From contig NZ_BOPC01000024.1 in the NCBI RefSeq assembly GCF_016863555.1, positions 78,347-142,346 of the forward strand: DNA of 64,000 nt, written 5' to 3'. This document shows positions 44,510 to 52,402 of the stretch, piece by piece (the stretch's first letter is position 1; each line of letters starts with the position of its first letter). This stretch comes from Micromonospora qiuiae. Lineage in GTDB: Bacteria; Actinomycetota; Actinomycetes; Mycobacteriales; Micromonosporaceae. The notes beneath the pieces are model-generated. The model was not told the DNA's origin, made no database searches, and worked only from the letters and a program-made list of their open reading frames with translations. Position numbers and translations under genes: made by a program.

Positions 44510-44953
44510 CTACTCGACCTCCATCGCCTCGTACGTCACCACGAGCTTCTCGGTGAGTACGCTGGTGTCGCCGGCCTTGAGTGAGCTGATCTCCAGGCTT
44601 TTCGGCCAAGCGTTGGTCAGCTTGTACCGCTTGATCGGGAAGCCCTCGTAGTCGAAGACGATGATGGCGCCGCCCTTGCGGGCCTGGCCCATCTTGCCGA
44701 ACCGGCAGTCCTTGATCCACGATTCGAAGCTGTTGTCCGCGGTCAGGCCCCGGGTGAGCGTCACCTCGCCGGCCTTCGGCGCACCGGGCGCCTTGCGGAC
44801 GGCGAACTTGCCGTCGGCGGTGTTCGACTTGTATTCAATGACATCCTGCTCCATCTTGAGGCCGGTGACCTCGGTGATCTGCCGGATGACGATGCTGTCC
44901 ACCTCCAGCCCGAACGAGTGGCCGACGGCGGAGTCGAAATCGGGGAGCGGCAC
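44510..44953 (-). CDS. eCIS major inner-tube protein (gp19 family)
   Basis: 147 residues: PDFDSAVGHSFGLEVDSIVI, ITEVTGLKMEQDVIEYKSN, EVTLTRGLTADNSFESWIKD, and LTNAWPKSLEISSLKAGDTS are the standard Hcp/gp19 tube features. Directly downstream of the sheath gene, as in other contractile systems. Confidence 0.93.
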   Translation of the reverse strand: MPLPDFDSAVGHSFGLEVDSIVIRQITEVTGLKMEQDVIEYKSNTADGKFAVRKAPGAPKAGEVTLTRGLTADNSFESWIKDCRFGKMGQARKGGAIIVFDYEGFPIKRYKLTNAWPKSLEISSLKAGDTSVLTEKLVVTYEAMEVE

Positions 44954-44977
44954 GACTGCCTCCTGACGCTACGGGGA

Positions 44978-46507
44978 CTACTCGTTGACCAGGCTGGTGC
45001 CACCGGACATCTGCGCCAGCTGGAAGATCACGAACTCGGCGGGCTTGACGGGTGCCACACCGATCTGGCACACCACCTGGCCGGCGTCGATGCTCTCGGC
45101 GGGGTTGGTCTCCCGGTCGCACTTGACGAAGAACGCCTCGTCGGGCGTGAGCCCGAACAGCGCGCCGCGCCGCCACTCGTTGACCAGGAAGGCGCTCACC
45201 GTGCGCCGGATCCGCGCCCAGAGCATGTCGTCGTTGGGCTCGAAGACGACCCACTGGGTGCCGTTGAGGATCGACTCCTCCAGGTAGTTGAAGAGCCGCC
45301 GCACGTTCAGATAGCGCCAGGCCGGGTCGGAGGAGAGCGTCCGGGCGCCCCAGACCAGGATGCCCCGGCCGGGGAAGGAGCGGATGCAGTTGACGCCCAG
45401 CGGGTTCAGCAACTCCTGCTCCGCGCGGGTCAACTGGGTCTCCAGCGCGACAGCGCCCCGGATCACCTCGTTGGCGGGCGCCTTGTGCACCCCGCGCGAC
45501 CCGTCGTTGCGCGCCCACACCCCGGCCAGGTGACCCGAGGGGGGCATGAACCGGTTGGTGCCGGTCACCGGGTCGAACACCTTGATCCACGGGTAGTAGA
45601 GGGCGGCGTACTTCGAGTCGTAGCCGGCCTGGTCGGTGCGCCACTCCTTGACCTGCTGGGCGTTGAGCGCGGGCGGTGGGTCCAGGATGGCCATCCGGTC
45701 GCCCATCAGCTCACAGTGGGCGATCATCGCCGACTGGACCGTCTTCACCGACTCCAGGTCGATCGCGCCGCGCTGGTAGGCCCCCATCAGGTCGGGCACC
45801 GCGACCATGGTCACCTCGTCGACCGCCTCCAGGCCGCCGAAGCCGGTACGCTCCGCCGCGTCGCCGACGTACTCCTCCGCCGAGACGCTCTCCGGCGCCG
45901 ACATCGGCCCCGGCCCGGTCAGCGCCACCTCGCCACCGCTGGGCCGGGCCAGTTGCCCGGTCGGCGCCGCTTCCTCGATGGTGATCAGCTTGGATCGATC
46001 GCGGACCACGGTCACCACGTTGTCCTTGCCGCGCTTGGTGGTCACCGACTCGAACGTCTCGACCACCTGGCCGCCGCGCTTGACCACCAGGTTGAACCGG
46101 TCCTCGCCGGCGCCCTCCGGCGGGTCGGCGACCTCGACCGTGACATCTTCCGGCATGCCCTCGGGCAGTGCCCGGGCGACCACCTTGTAGGTGCCGAGCA
46201 CGGCGGTCGGCGCGGGAGCGGCGGGCAGCGCCTCCTCGGCCCGGTCGCCACCGACCCGCACGATGTACGCGGCCCCGCCGCCCTGCATGAAGTACCCGTA
46301 GACGGCGTGGCCCAGGTAGCAGTCCGGGGCGAACTCACCGAAGATCTGCGAGTACTGGCTCCAGTTCGTCACCAGCGTCGGAGTGTTGAACGGCCCCTGC
46401 GCGGCGAAGCCGACGAAGGCGGCGATCGCCGTGCCGACGCCCTCGATCGGGCGGGAGCCGGACTCCACCTCCTCGACGTACACACCCGGCGCCAGGTAGT
46501 TGGGCAT
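44978..46507 (-). CDS. eCIS contractile sheath protein
   Basis: 509 residues from ATG 46507 behind GAGGAGGCG; a longer frame to 46534 has no site. Sheath hallmarks: YLAPGVYVEEVESGSRPIEG, VGTAIAAFVGFAAQGPFNTP at the N-terminus, and DPAWRYLNVRRLFNYLEESI, CDRETNPAESIDAGQVVCQI, PAEFVIFQLAQMSGG at the C-terminus. One sheath gene only, compared with two or three in Afp/PVC loci. It begins the structural operon running to 33429. Confidence 0.95.
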   Translation of the reverse strand: MPNYLAPGVYVEEVESGSRPIEGVGTAIAAFVGFAAQGPFNTPTLVTNWSQYSQIFGEFAPDCYLGHAVYGYFMQGGGAAYIVRVGGDRAEEALPAAPAPTAVLGTYKVVARALPEGMPEDVTVEVADPPEGAGEDRFNLVVKRGGQVVETFESVTTKRGKDNVVTVVRDRSKLITIEEAAPTGQLARPSGGEVALTGPGPMSAPESVSAEEYVGDAAERTGFGGLEAVDEVTMVAVPDLMGAYQRGAIDLESVKTVQSAMIAHCELMGDRMAILDPPPALNAQQVKEWRTDQAGYDSKYAALYYPWIKVFDPVTGTNRFMPPSGHLAGVWARNDGSRGVHKAPANEVIRGAVALETQLTRAEQELLNPLGVNCIRSFPGRGILVWGARTLSSDPAWRYLNVRRLFNYLEESILNGTQWVVFEPNDDMLWARIRRTVSAFLVNEWRRGALFGLTPDEAFFVKCDRETNPAESIDAGQVVCQIGVAPVKPAEFVIFQLAQMSGGTSLVNE

Positions 46508-46624
46508 CACGCCTCCTCGTCCCTCGGGGATCAAGGCCAGCGTCCCGCCTGTGTCGCCCTGGTTAAACGTCCACCCGGCCGCTTGATCGGGAACCCTTCG
46601 CTGCCCTTAAGCGCACCGAGTGCA

Positions 46625-46676
46625 AGGAAGGGCCCCCTATTAACGCCTCGTGTATAGGAAGGGCCCCTTATTAACG
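46625..46676. repeat. Pair of 21-bp intergenic direct repeats
   Basis: AGGAAGGGCCCCCTATTAAC at 46625 and its near-copy at 46656 (one C/T difference) are 31 bases apart, each followed by G. I recall this sort of AGGAAGGGCCCC-TTAAC element being frequent between genes in Micromonospora and Salinispora; that is memory, not a search. Confidence 0.75.
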
Positions 46677-46824
46677 GCCGTCGAGCACGGTGCTTCCACT
46701 GCCTAGAATGGCGGTCCGGTAGGCGGCAGCGGCCTGAGCCGTCGACGCTGCTCGAACTGCGGGAGACGTACGGATCAGCGAGACGACGACCAAGTTCGCC
46801 CTCGTCTGGCTGAAATCCCGCCCC

Positions 46825-46849
46825 TGTCGAGGCTTCCTGAGCCTCGACA
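46825..46849 (-). terminator. Stem-loop downstream of the immunity gene
   Basis: TGTCGAGGCT (46825-46834) pairs perfectly with AGCCTCGACA (46840-46849) around a 5-base loop, about 110 bases after the immunity stop. A plausible end of the toxin-immunity transcript. Confidence 0.55.
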
Positions 46850-46955
46850 AGCTCCCCGCTGGAGCGCACTCACCCAGCGAGGATGTCCTCGTTGTAGCGG
46901 CCAGCGGCCTTCAGGCCGGTCAGCCAACGGCCGCCGGCTCGGCCGGGGCTGGGCG

Positions 46956-47483
46956 TCACTCCGCGCTCGCCACGATGTCGGCGAGGAAGTCGCGCCACGC
47001 GTGTTCGGCGTCCGCCAGGGGAAACTCCTTGGACACTTCGGCCAGCAACTGTTCGACGCTCGACGTCCGCCCCTTCTTCAGGCTCTTGCGTACGCGATTG
47101 TTGACCGCACCGAGCGCTCTTACGAAGCTCTCCAGGCCGGGGGCGAACGGTCGGGCCCCGAAGTCGTCATGCACCTGCAACACCTCGCCGGACTGTCCGT
47201 TCAGGGCGAGGAAGCGCTGGCCTGCGAAGCCCAGATAGAGAAGCGCCTCCGTGTTCGCAGGCGCCTGAGCGTCCTGCTGCGCGTACGCCTCGCCGATCGT
47301 CGTGACCGCGACTGAAAGACGGCTGTGGAGATCCAGGACGTCGTAGAGATTCTCCGGCATCCCGGCTTCGGTCAGCACCGCGCGGGCGCCCTCGTCGGTG
47401 ACCTGGGGAGTAATGGCGGCTGGAGGCAGCACGACGATGTCGCTGTCCGGGAACCACTTCTGGAGCTGCCTGTGTTTGAGCAC
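46956..47483 (-). CDS. SUKH-4-like candidate immunity protein
   Basis: 175 residues from ATG 47483, one base after the stop of the large toxin-like gene. The middle, EALLYLGFAGQRFLALNGQS then GEVLQVHDDFG, and the following helix GLESFVRALGAVNNRV fit the SUKH-superfamily pattern (a beta-sheet binding core plus a helix), which is a common immunity fold in polymorphic toxin systems. No signal or membrane segment, so it would act in the cytoplasm. Base composition is lower in GC than most of the locus. Family assignment is by eye. Confidence 0.62.
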   Translation of the reverse strand: MLKHRQLQKWFPDSDIVVLPPAAITPQVTDEGARAVLTEAGMPENLYDVLDLHSRLSVAVTTIGEAYAQQDAQAPANTEALLYLGFAGQRFLALNGQSGEVLQVHDDFGARPFAPGLESFVRALGAVNNRVRKSLKKGRTSSVEQLLAEVSKEFPLADAEHAWRDFLADIVASAE

Positions 47484-47484
47484 G

Positions 47485-50400
47485 TCAACCCTTCTTTATT
47501 TTCAGCTTCTGTTCCACCTCGGCCAACGCGTCCTTTAGTTTCTGATTGCGCTGCCTGAGCAACGCTTCCTGCGCGGGAGTCGCTTCGCCGCTAACGTTCT
47601 CTTCGCTGAGCACGCCCACGGAGATTTCGGCGTCGCGAAGAATCGCCAGACCCGCCTTGCCGCCGTGCTGGCCGCCCCGCACCTCGGTCACCTGTTCCTG
47701 TGTGTCTCCGTGCAGGGACAAACGGCCCCAGATCCGGCCCAGCTTGTTGGTCCTCTTCAACTTGCCCTTTTCAACGAACAGCCGGATCAGCGCCCCAAAG
47801 TCGATCATGTTGGAGCGGGGGACCCGCTGCTTGCCCTGGTAAAGGGACGCCACCCGGACGGACACATTGGTAGTGGCGGACTTCTGCCTGATCGCTCGGG
47901 TGAATCGCACGATGTACGATGCGCAGTTGATGCAGCTGCTCTTGCTGATATCAAATGCCATCCGCACGTACGACCACGGCTTGGCCGGTGCTTCCTTCCC
48001 CGGCTTGACCTGGCTCTCGATGAGGTCGTTGCGGTCCGACCAGTCCCGGTGGAAATGGTTGGCGACCTGCTCCTCGGCGTGTGCTCCCTGCTGACTGTCG
48101 GTGATCTCCAGCTTTGCCTTGTTGGCGCCACTGAGCATCACGTCGGACAACGCCGGCTTGCTGTCCGCGCTGAACACCCCGCTCGCCGCCGTGGTGCTCG
48201 AGGCGAAGCTCGTCGCCGTGACCTGTTCGATCGTGAGCTGCTTCGGGTCAACGTCGAGGTCCACGGTGCCCTTCGGCTTGGCTTTCTTCACCGGGTTGAC
48301 GCTTGCCTCGACGGTGAACTGGTGGTTGCCGTCGGGGACGACCTCAAGGCCTTTGAGGCCCTGCGGCTGCCACTTGCGGTAGACGCCGTCCAACGCGCCG
48401 GGCATCTCGCCGATCGGCACGGCGCTAATCGCGCGGAAGCCGTCGTCGGCGGCCTGCTGGGCGACCTTCTCCTTCTGCTTCGGAGTCATCTTGTCGGGGG
48501 TGGTCGTCTCACCGGAAGCATTCGTGGCCTTGCTCTTGGCCTTCGCCTTGAGCTTCGCCCAGAGTTTCTTGGCGAGGCCGACGACCTTGTCGACGACCCA
48601 GAGGACCGCCTTCTTGACCGGCTTGCCGAGGGCGGCGAAGAAGCTTTTGACCTTGCTCGCGATGCCGCCGACGCCGAGCACCGCCGCGAGCACCCCGATC
48701 AGCACCGGCACCGACCGGGCCAGGGCCTTCTCAATCAGCGCCGGCACCCCGCCCGCGCCGCCGCCCGCGATGGCGATGATGGCGTCGAGGACGGAGTTGA
48801 CGAACTCGATGATCTGCGCGCCCTGGGTGATGATGAACGTGACGAAGTCGATGATCATCTTCACGGCACGGATGAAGGCCGACGCGGGGTTGAGCAGGCT
48901 GAGGATCCAGGTGATGCCAGCCATCAGCACGGTCGGGATCAGATATTCGCTGATCTTGGAGAAGAGGTTGGCCTTGAGGTCGCCGACCTTCTCCTTGATC
49001 TCCTCCCAGATGCCGCCGAGGCCCTGCGACTGCACCTTCTGCACGATGGGCACGGACTTCTCGACCGTGCTCATGGCCTGCTCGGGCACGCCGCGCTTGA
49101 CGATCAGGCCCCGGATCGACGCCCAGGTCAGGCCGAGCAGGGAGCCGATCATCATGACGATGCCGCGCAGGTCGAACTTGGCCGGCAGTTCCAGGCCGGC
49201 GCCGGCCATGGCGCCGGTGAGCCAGCCGACCAAACCCTTCTTCAGGTGCTCGCCGATGTTGGCGATGAACGCCTTCAGGCCGGCGCCGACTGCGGAGACC
49301 AGGTTGCCGAGGAAGCCGATCGGGTCCTTGATGATCGCCATCACCGCGCTGGCGGCCTTGGCCAGAACGCCGAGCAGCATGTCCTTGAGCTGGAGGATGG
49401 TCTTGATGGCGCCGCCGATCGCGTCGACCGCTTTGGCGACCAGGCCCTTGTTCTTCTCCTTCTCGGCGGCGATCTCCTCGTCGACCGATGCGAGCGCCTC
49501 GTTGTACTTCGTCGCGAGGGTCTGCACCAACTCGGTGCCCTTGTTGTCGACCGACTCGGTCAGCTCGTCGAACTTGCCGGCGAAGTCGGCGGCAGCTTGG
49601 CGGCCGATCGCTTGCAGGTCGGGGTCGAGGCCCTTCACCGCTGCTTGGAGTTCGGCGCGGCCGGTGGCGATCCGCTGCTTGGCCCGGCCCAACTCGGCGC
49701 CGATGATGTCGGCAACGCCGGAGATGACCTGCTGCATCCGGTCGACGTAGCCCTTGCGGGCCACCACGAAGATCTGGTTGGCCTCCTCGGGCAGCCCGGC
49801 GAACTTGTCCTTGAGCCAGCGGCCCTTGCCGATGATGCCCGAGTACCGCTTGTCCTTGTACTCGTCCATCCGCCGCTTGTGCTCGGCGGTGAACGCGTCC
49901 CGCGCCGCCTTTTCACCCTTGGTGAACTGGTCGTCGACCTTTTTGTCCAGCCCGGACAGGATGTCCTCGACGTCTTTCTTGGTGCCGTCGAAGACTTTCT
50001 GCAGGATCGCGGTGACCTTGGCCCGCTTCGCCTCGTCGGCGGACTTGGCCTGCTCCTTGCCCGCCCCGACCTGCGCACCGGCCTGCTTACGGTCGCCGGC
50101 GAGGGTGGTCATCGCCGCCGCGCCGGCCTGCCCGGCCGCCGCTTTCGCCCTGGCCAGGGTCTGCGCCTCCGCCGCCCGTACCTGACCGGGAGCGGTGGCG
50201 GCGTGCTGCTCGACGGCGTTCTTCTCCTTCAACGCCCCGGTGAACTCCGGCTCGTTGGACTTCGCCAACTGCTCCTCGGTCACCTGCGCGTCGGCCATCT
50301 GCTGGTCGACCTGCTTCGGCCCGTCGGAGAAGTCGGTCGCCGCCGGCGGTGCCTTGTCCGGTACGGCCTTCGCCGGATCCGGCGTGCCCGGCGTCGCGGG

Positions 50401-51264
50401 TGGCTTGTCCGCCACCAGCGGCGTGACCTGCTTCTCCTTCGCCGCCGAGGTGTCCGGCGGGGCCTTCGTGGTGGTCTCGATGGCGTTCGCCGACGTCTTC
50501 TTGCCGTCGGTGACCTGGCCCTGCACCTGCCCCTTGACCGCGTCGGCCTTACCCGAGTCACCGAACTTGTCAGCCTCGTCAAGGTTCTTCGGCGCCTGCG
50601 CCGCGATCGCCTCGTTCACCGCCCGAACGAATGCCGCCTTGTCGAACTCACCCGGCTTCGCGGCGTTCATCTTCTCCGCGTTGGCCGCCTTGCCCTGCGC
50701 CTCCTTGTCGTCCTGCGGCGGCTTCGCGGCACCCTGGGCCTTCGACGCCTCCGACTTCGCTGGCGGATGCGCCGCGAGCAGCTTCTGCTTGCCCCGTACG
50801 TCCGCCTTCAGCGCCGCGAATTTCGGGTCCGCGGTGGGTCCTGGCCGCTGCCCGGTCGCGGCGTCCGCGCCGGGAGCCAGGCGCTGCACCGGTACGTTGA
50901 TCGACGGCTCGACAGCGGCCGCCTCACTCGTAGGAGCCGAGATCGGCTGGACTGCTGCCGAGGCGGGCGACGATGTCGCCGGACCGGTCTTCGGCTGCCG
51001 GTCGCCGGGCGCCGACCGGGCGGCGGTCGAGGGCCTACGTGCGGTCGAGCCCGCCGTCCTGCGTTGCGCCACCAGGGCGGAGACCGCACGGTTGCCGGCT
51101 GCCGTCTGCAAGCGCTGGGCGACGGCGGGACTCAACGGGCGACTCTCGGTACGACGATCTGCCGCAATCGTCGCGCCCAGGTCGTCGGTGGGCCGGGTCG
51201 GTGGCGGCGTGGCCGGGCGTGCCGGAGCGGGTTTCGCCCCTCGCTCCTCGGCCGGCGCCTTCAC
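47485..51264 (-). CDS. eCIS-associated large toxin candidate with C-terminal deaminase-like domain
   Basis: 1259 residues from GTG 51264 behind GGGAGGTG. N-terminus: SPAVAQRLQTAAGNRAVSAL, the tag seen in DUF4157-associated proteins, and NVPVQRLAPGAD. Residues about 150-450 are Ala/Lys/Gln-rich helical; about 600-900 hold amphipathic and hydrophobic segments (GIVMMIGSLLGLTWASIRGL, YLIPTVLMAGITWILSLLNP, VPVLIGVLAAVLGVGGIASK) that could insert into membranes. The last 200 residues carry His1062-Ala-Glu1064 (QGAHAEEQVANHF) and Cys1111-x2-Cys1114 (SSCINCASYIVRF), the zinc and catalytic pattern of cytidine-deaminase-fold toxins. Ends LAEVEQKLKIKKG. Confidence 0.72.
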   Translation of the reverse strand: MKAPAEERGAKPAPARPATPPPTRPTDDLGATIAADRRTESRPLSPAVAQRLQTAAGNRAVSALVAQRRTAGSTARRPSTAARSAPGDRQPKTGPATSSPASAAVQPISAPTSEAAAVEPSINVPVQRLAPGADAATGQRPGPTADPKFAALKADVRGKQKLLAAHPPAKSEASKAQGAAKPPQDDKEAQGKAANAEKMNAAKPGEFDKAAFVRAVNEAIAAQAPKNLDEADKFGDSGKADAVKGQVQGQVTDGKKTSANAIETTTKAPPDTSAAKEKQVTPLVADKPPATPGTPDPAKAVPDKAPPAATDFSDGPKQVDQQMADAQVTEEQLAKSNEPEFTGALKEKNAVEQHAATAPGQVRAAEAQTLARAKAAAGQAGAAAMTTLAGDRKQAGAQVGAGKEQAKSADEAKRAKVTAILQKVFDGTKKDVEDILSGLDKKVDDQFTKGEKAARDAFTAEHKRRMDEYKDKRYSGIIGKGRWLKDKFAGLPEEANQIFVVARKGYVDRMQQVISGVADIIGAELGRAKQRIATGRAELQAAVKGLDPDLQAIGRQAAADFAGKFDELTESVDNKGTELVQTLATKYNEALASVDEEIAAEKEKNKGLVAKAVDAIGGAIKTILQLKDMLLGVLAKAASAVMAIIKDPIGFLGNLVSAVGAGLKAFIANIGEHLKKGLVGWLTGAMAGAGLELPAKFDLRGIVMMIGSLLGLTWASIRGLIVKRGVPEQAMSTVEKSVPIVQKVQSQGLGGIWEEIKEKVGDLKANLFSKISEYLIPTVLMAGITWILSLLNPASAFIRAVKMIIDFVTFIITQGAQIIEFVNSVLDAIIAIAGGGAGGVPALIEKALARSVPVLIGVLAAVLGVGGIASKVKSFFAALGKPVKKAVLWVVDKVVGLAKKLWAKLKAKAKSKATNASGETTTPDKMTPKQKEKVAQQAADDGFRAISAVPIGEMPGALDGVYRKWQPQGLKGLEVVPDGNHQFTVEASVNPVKKAKPKGTVDLDVDPKQLTIEQVTATSFASSTTAASGVFSADSKPALSDVMLSGANKAKLEITDSQQGAHAEEQVANHFHRDWSDRNDLIESQVKPGKEAPAKPWSYVRMAFDISKSSCINCASYIVRFTRAIRQKSATTNVSVRVASLYQGKQRVPRSNMIDFGALIRLFVEKGKLKRTNKLGRIWGRLSLHGDTQEQVTEVRGGQHGGKAGLAILRDAEISVGVLSEENVSGEATPAQEALLRQRNQKLKDALAEVEQKLKIKKG

Positions 51265-51407
51265 GCTGCACCTCCCGGCCCGGGCAACACCTCACCGTGA
51301 GAACGAGGGTCCGACACTTCGAGTCACTGGTCACTGACCGTGCAGCCTCTCTGAAGTGCCACGAAAGTTGCCCGATGGGGCAACGGCGCGACCAAAGGCC
51401 GGCGGAG

Positions 51408-52160
51408 TCAGGAAGCCGGGGTTTCCTCTTCCTCCTCGCCGGCCTCCTGCCGCTGCACGTACGTCTGCGCCGACTCGTCCTCCTCGGACATCTCCTCCTC
51501 GCGCTGCGCCACCGGGTGGTCGTGGCCGCCGTGGTCGACGGCCCGCTGCACGGGCGCGGCGGGGGCGGTCGCGGCGGGGGCGGACATCAGCCGGTCGGCG
51601 TTGGCGACGGCCTCTCGCTCGAACCGGTCGGACGGGTCGCTGACCTTGACTCCGCCGCCGTGGTCGGTGCCGTCAACCGGGCCGCTGCGCTGCTGCACCA
51701 CGTGGGTCAGCTCGTGGGCGAGCATGTGCTGCCCGGCCGACGAGGTCGGATCGTAGCTGTCGCGCTGGAAGACGATGTTCGACCCGACGGTGTACGCCTG
51801 CGCGTTGACCGACTTCGCCGATTCGTGCGCGGCACCGTCGGTGTGCACCCGGACGTCGGAAAAGTCCTGCCCGCCGAAGCGGGACTCCATGTCGGCCCGC
51901 ACGTCCGGGGCCAACGGCGAACCGCCACCGGAGCGGACCACGTCGTGCACCGGGGAGCGTTCCGGCTCCAGCAGCTCACCGACCGCCTGGTTACCCACCG
52001 CTCGTTGCAGGCCGAGCAGCCCAGACGCGCCGAGCACGTCGGGGCGGCCGGTGGCCGCTGCGGCATACGTCAAGGAATCGGTCTCCCGGTCGGCGCCGGT
52101 CGGGCGGTCGCCCGCCGGGCGTACGGCCGCTTCGGAATCGAACTCACGGTGTCCGCGCAT
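51408..52160 (-). CDS. DUF4157 (eCIS core) protein with HExxH motif
   Basis: 250 residues from ATG 52160. The domain begins [20 protein letters not shown], continues [34 protein letters not shown] and ends in the metallopeptidase-like [13 protein letters not shown]. The N-terminus has [15 protein letters not shown], the same tag as in the large toxin candidate. The tail has [10 protein letters not shown] and YVQRQEAG and is very acidic. DUF4157 is a known marker of eCIS effectors/loci; it may process or deliver cargo. Confidence 0.88.
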   Translation of the reverse strand: MRGHREFDSEAAVRPAGDRPTGADRETDSLTYAAAATGRPDVLGASGLLGLQRAVGNQAVGELLEPERSPVHDVVRSGGGSPLAPDVRADMESRFGGQDFSDVRVHTDGAAHESAKSVNAQAYTVGSNIVFQRDSYDPTSSAGQHMLAHELTHVVQQRSGPVDGTDHGGGVKVSDPSDRFEREAVANADRLMSAPAATAPAAPVQRAVDHGGHDHPVAQREEEMSEEDESAQTYVQRQEAGEEEEETPAS

Positions 52161-52289
52161 GGTTACCCCCTGCCGCGCCAGGTCCCCCTCGACCGTGCAC
52201 CGTGGCGCGGCCCTCCCGCCGCGCTGTCAGCGCCGCCCAACGGGCAACAACCCCTGCCCCAAGAGGCACCCCGTCCCCCCTCCTCGCGC

Positions 52290-52357
52290 GATCTTGCACT
52301 TTCGGTCGCCGAGATGTCCCTTCCACGGTCATTTGTCCCGACGAAAAGTGCATGATC
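52290..52357. repeat. Imperfect long palindrome downstream of the AAA gene
   Basis: GATCTTGCACTTTCGGTCG (52290-52308) faces the near reverse complement ending at 52357 (CGACGAAAAGTGCATGATC from 52339), with two mismatched or bulged positions. It lies 46 bases after the AAA gene stop (minus strand) and before DUF4157, so it may end that transcript. Confidence 0.55.
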
Positions 52358-52402
52358 GACGAAGAGAAGGGGTGAGGGCGGAAGGGCGGGGAGGGTGGGG
52401 GG

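Larger units (their letters stand above)
46508..46955. other. Intergenic region before the sheath operon
   Basis: 448 bases without a supported gene, separating the toxin-immunity pair from the structural operon. It must hold the sheath promoter. It contains a pair of 21-bp direct repeats and a 10-bp stem-loop, both listed separately. Confidence 0.6.

Noticed and set aside
33429..46507. Prophage interpretation of the tail-like genes
   Set aside because: No capsid, terminase, portal, integrase or lysis genes; the AAA+, DUF4255 and DUF4157 genes are specific to eCIS.
47665..51300. Plus-strand open frame of 1211 codons
   Set aside because: Antisense to the large toxin candidate; the translation is a Leu/Gly/Asp-rich mirror with no domain.
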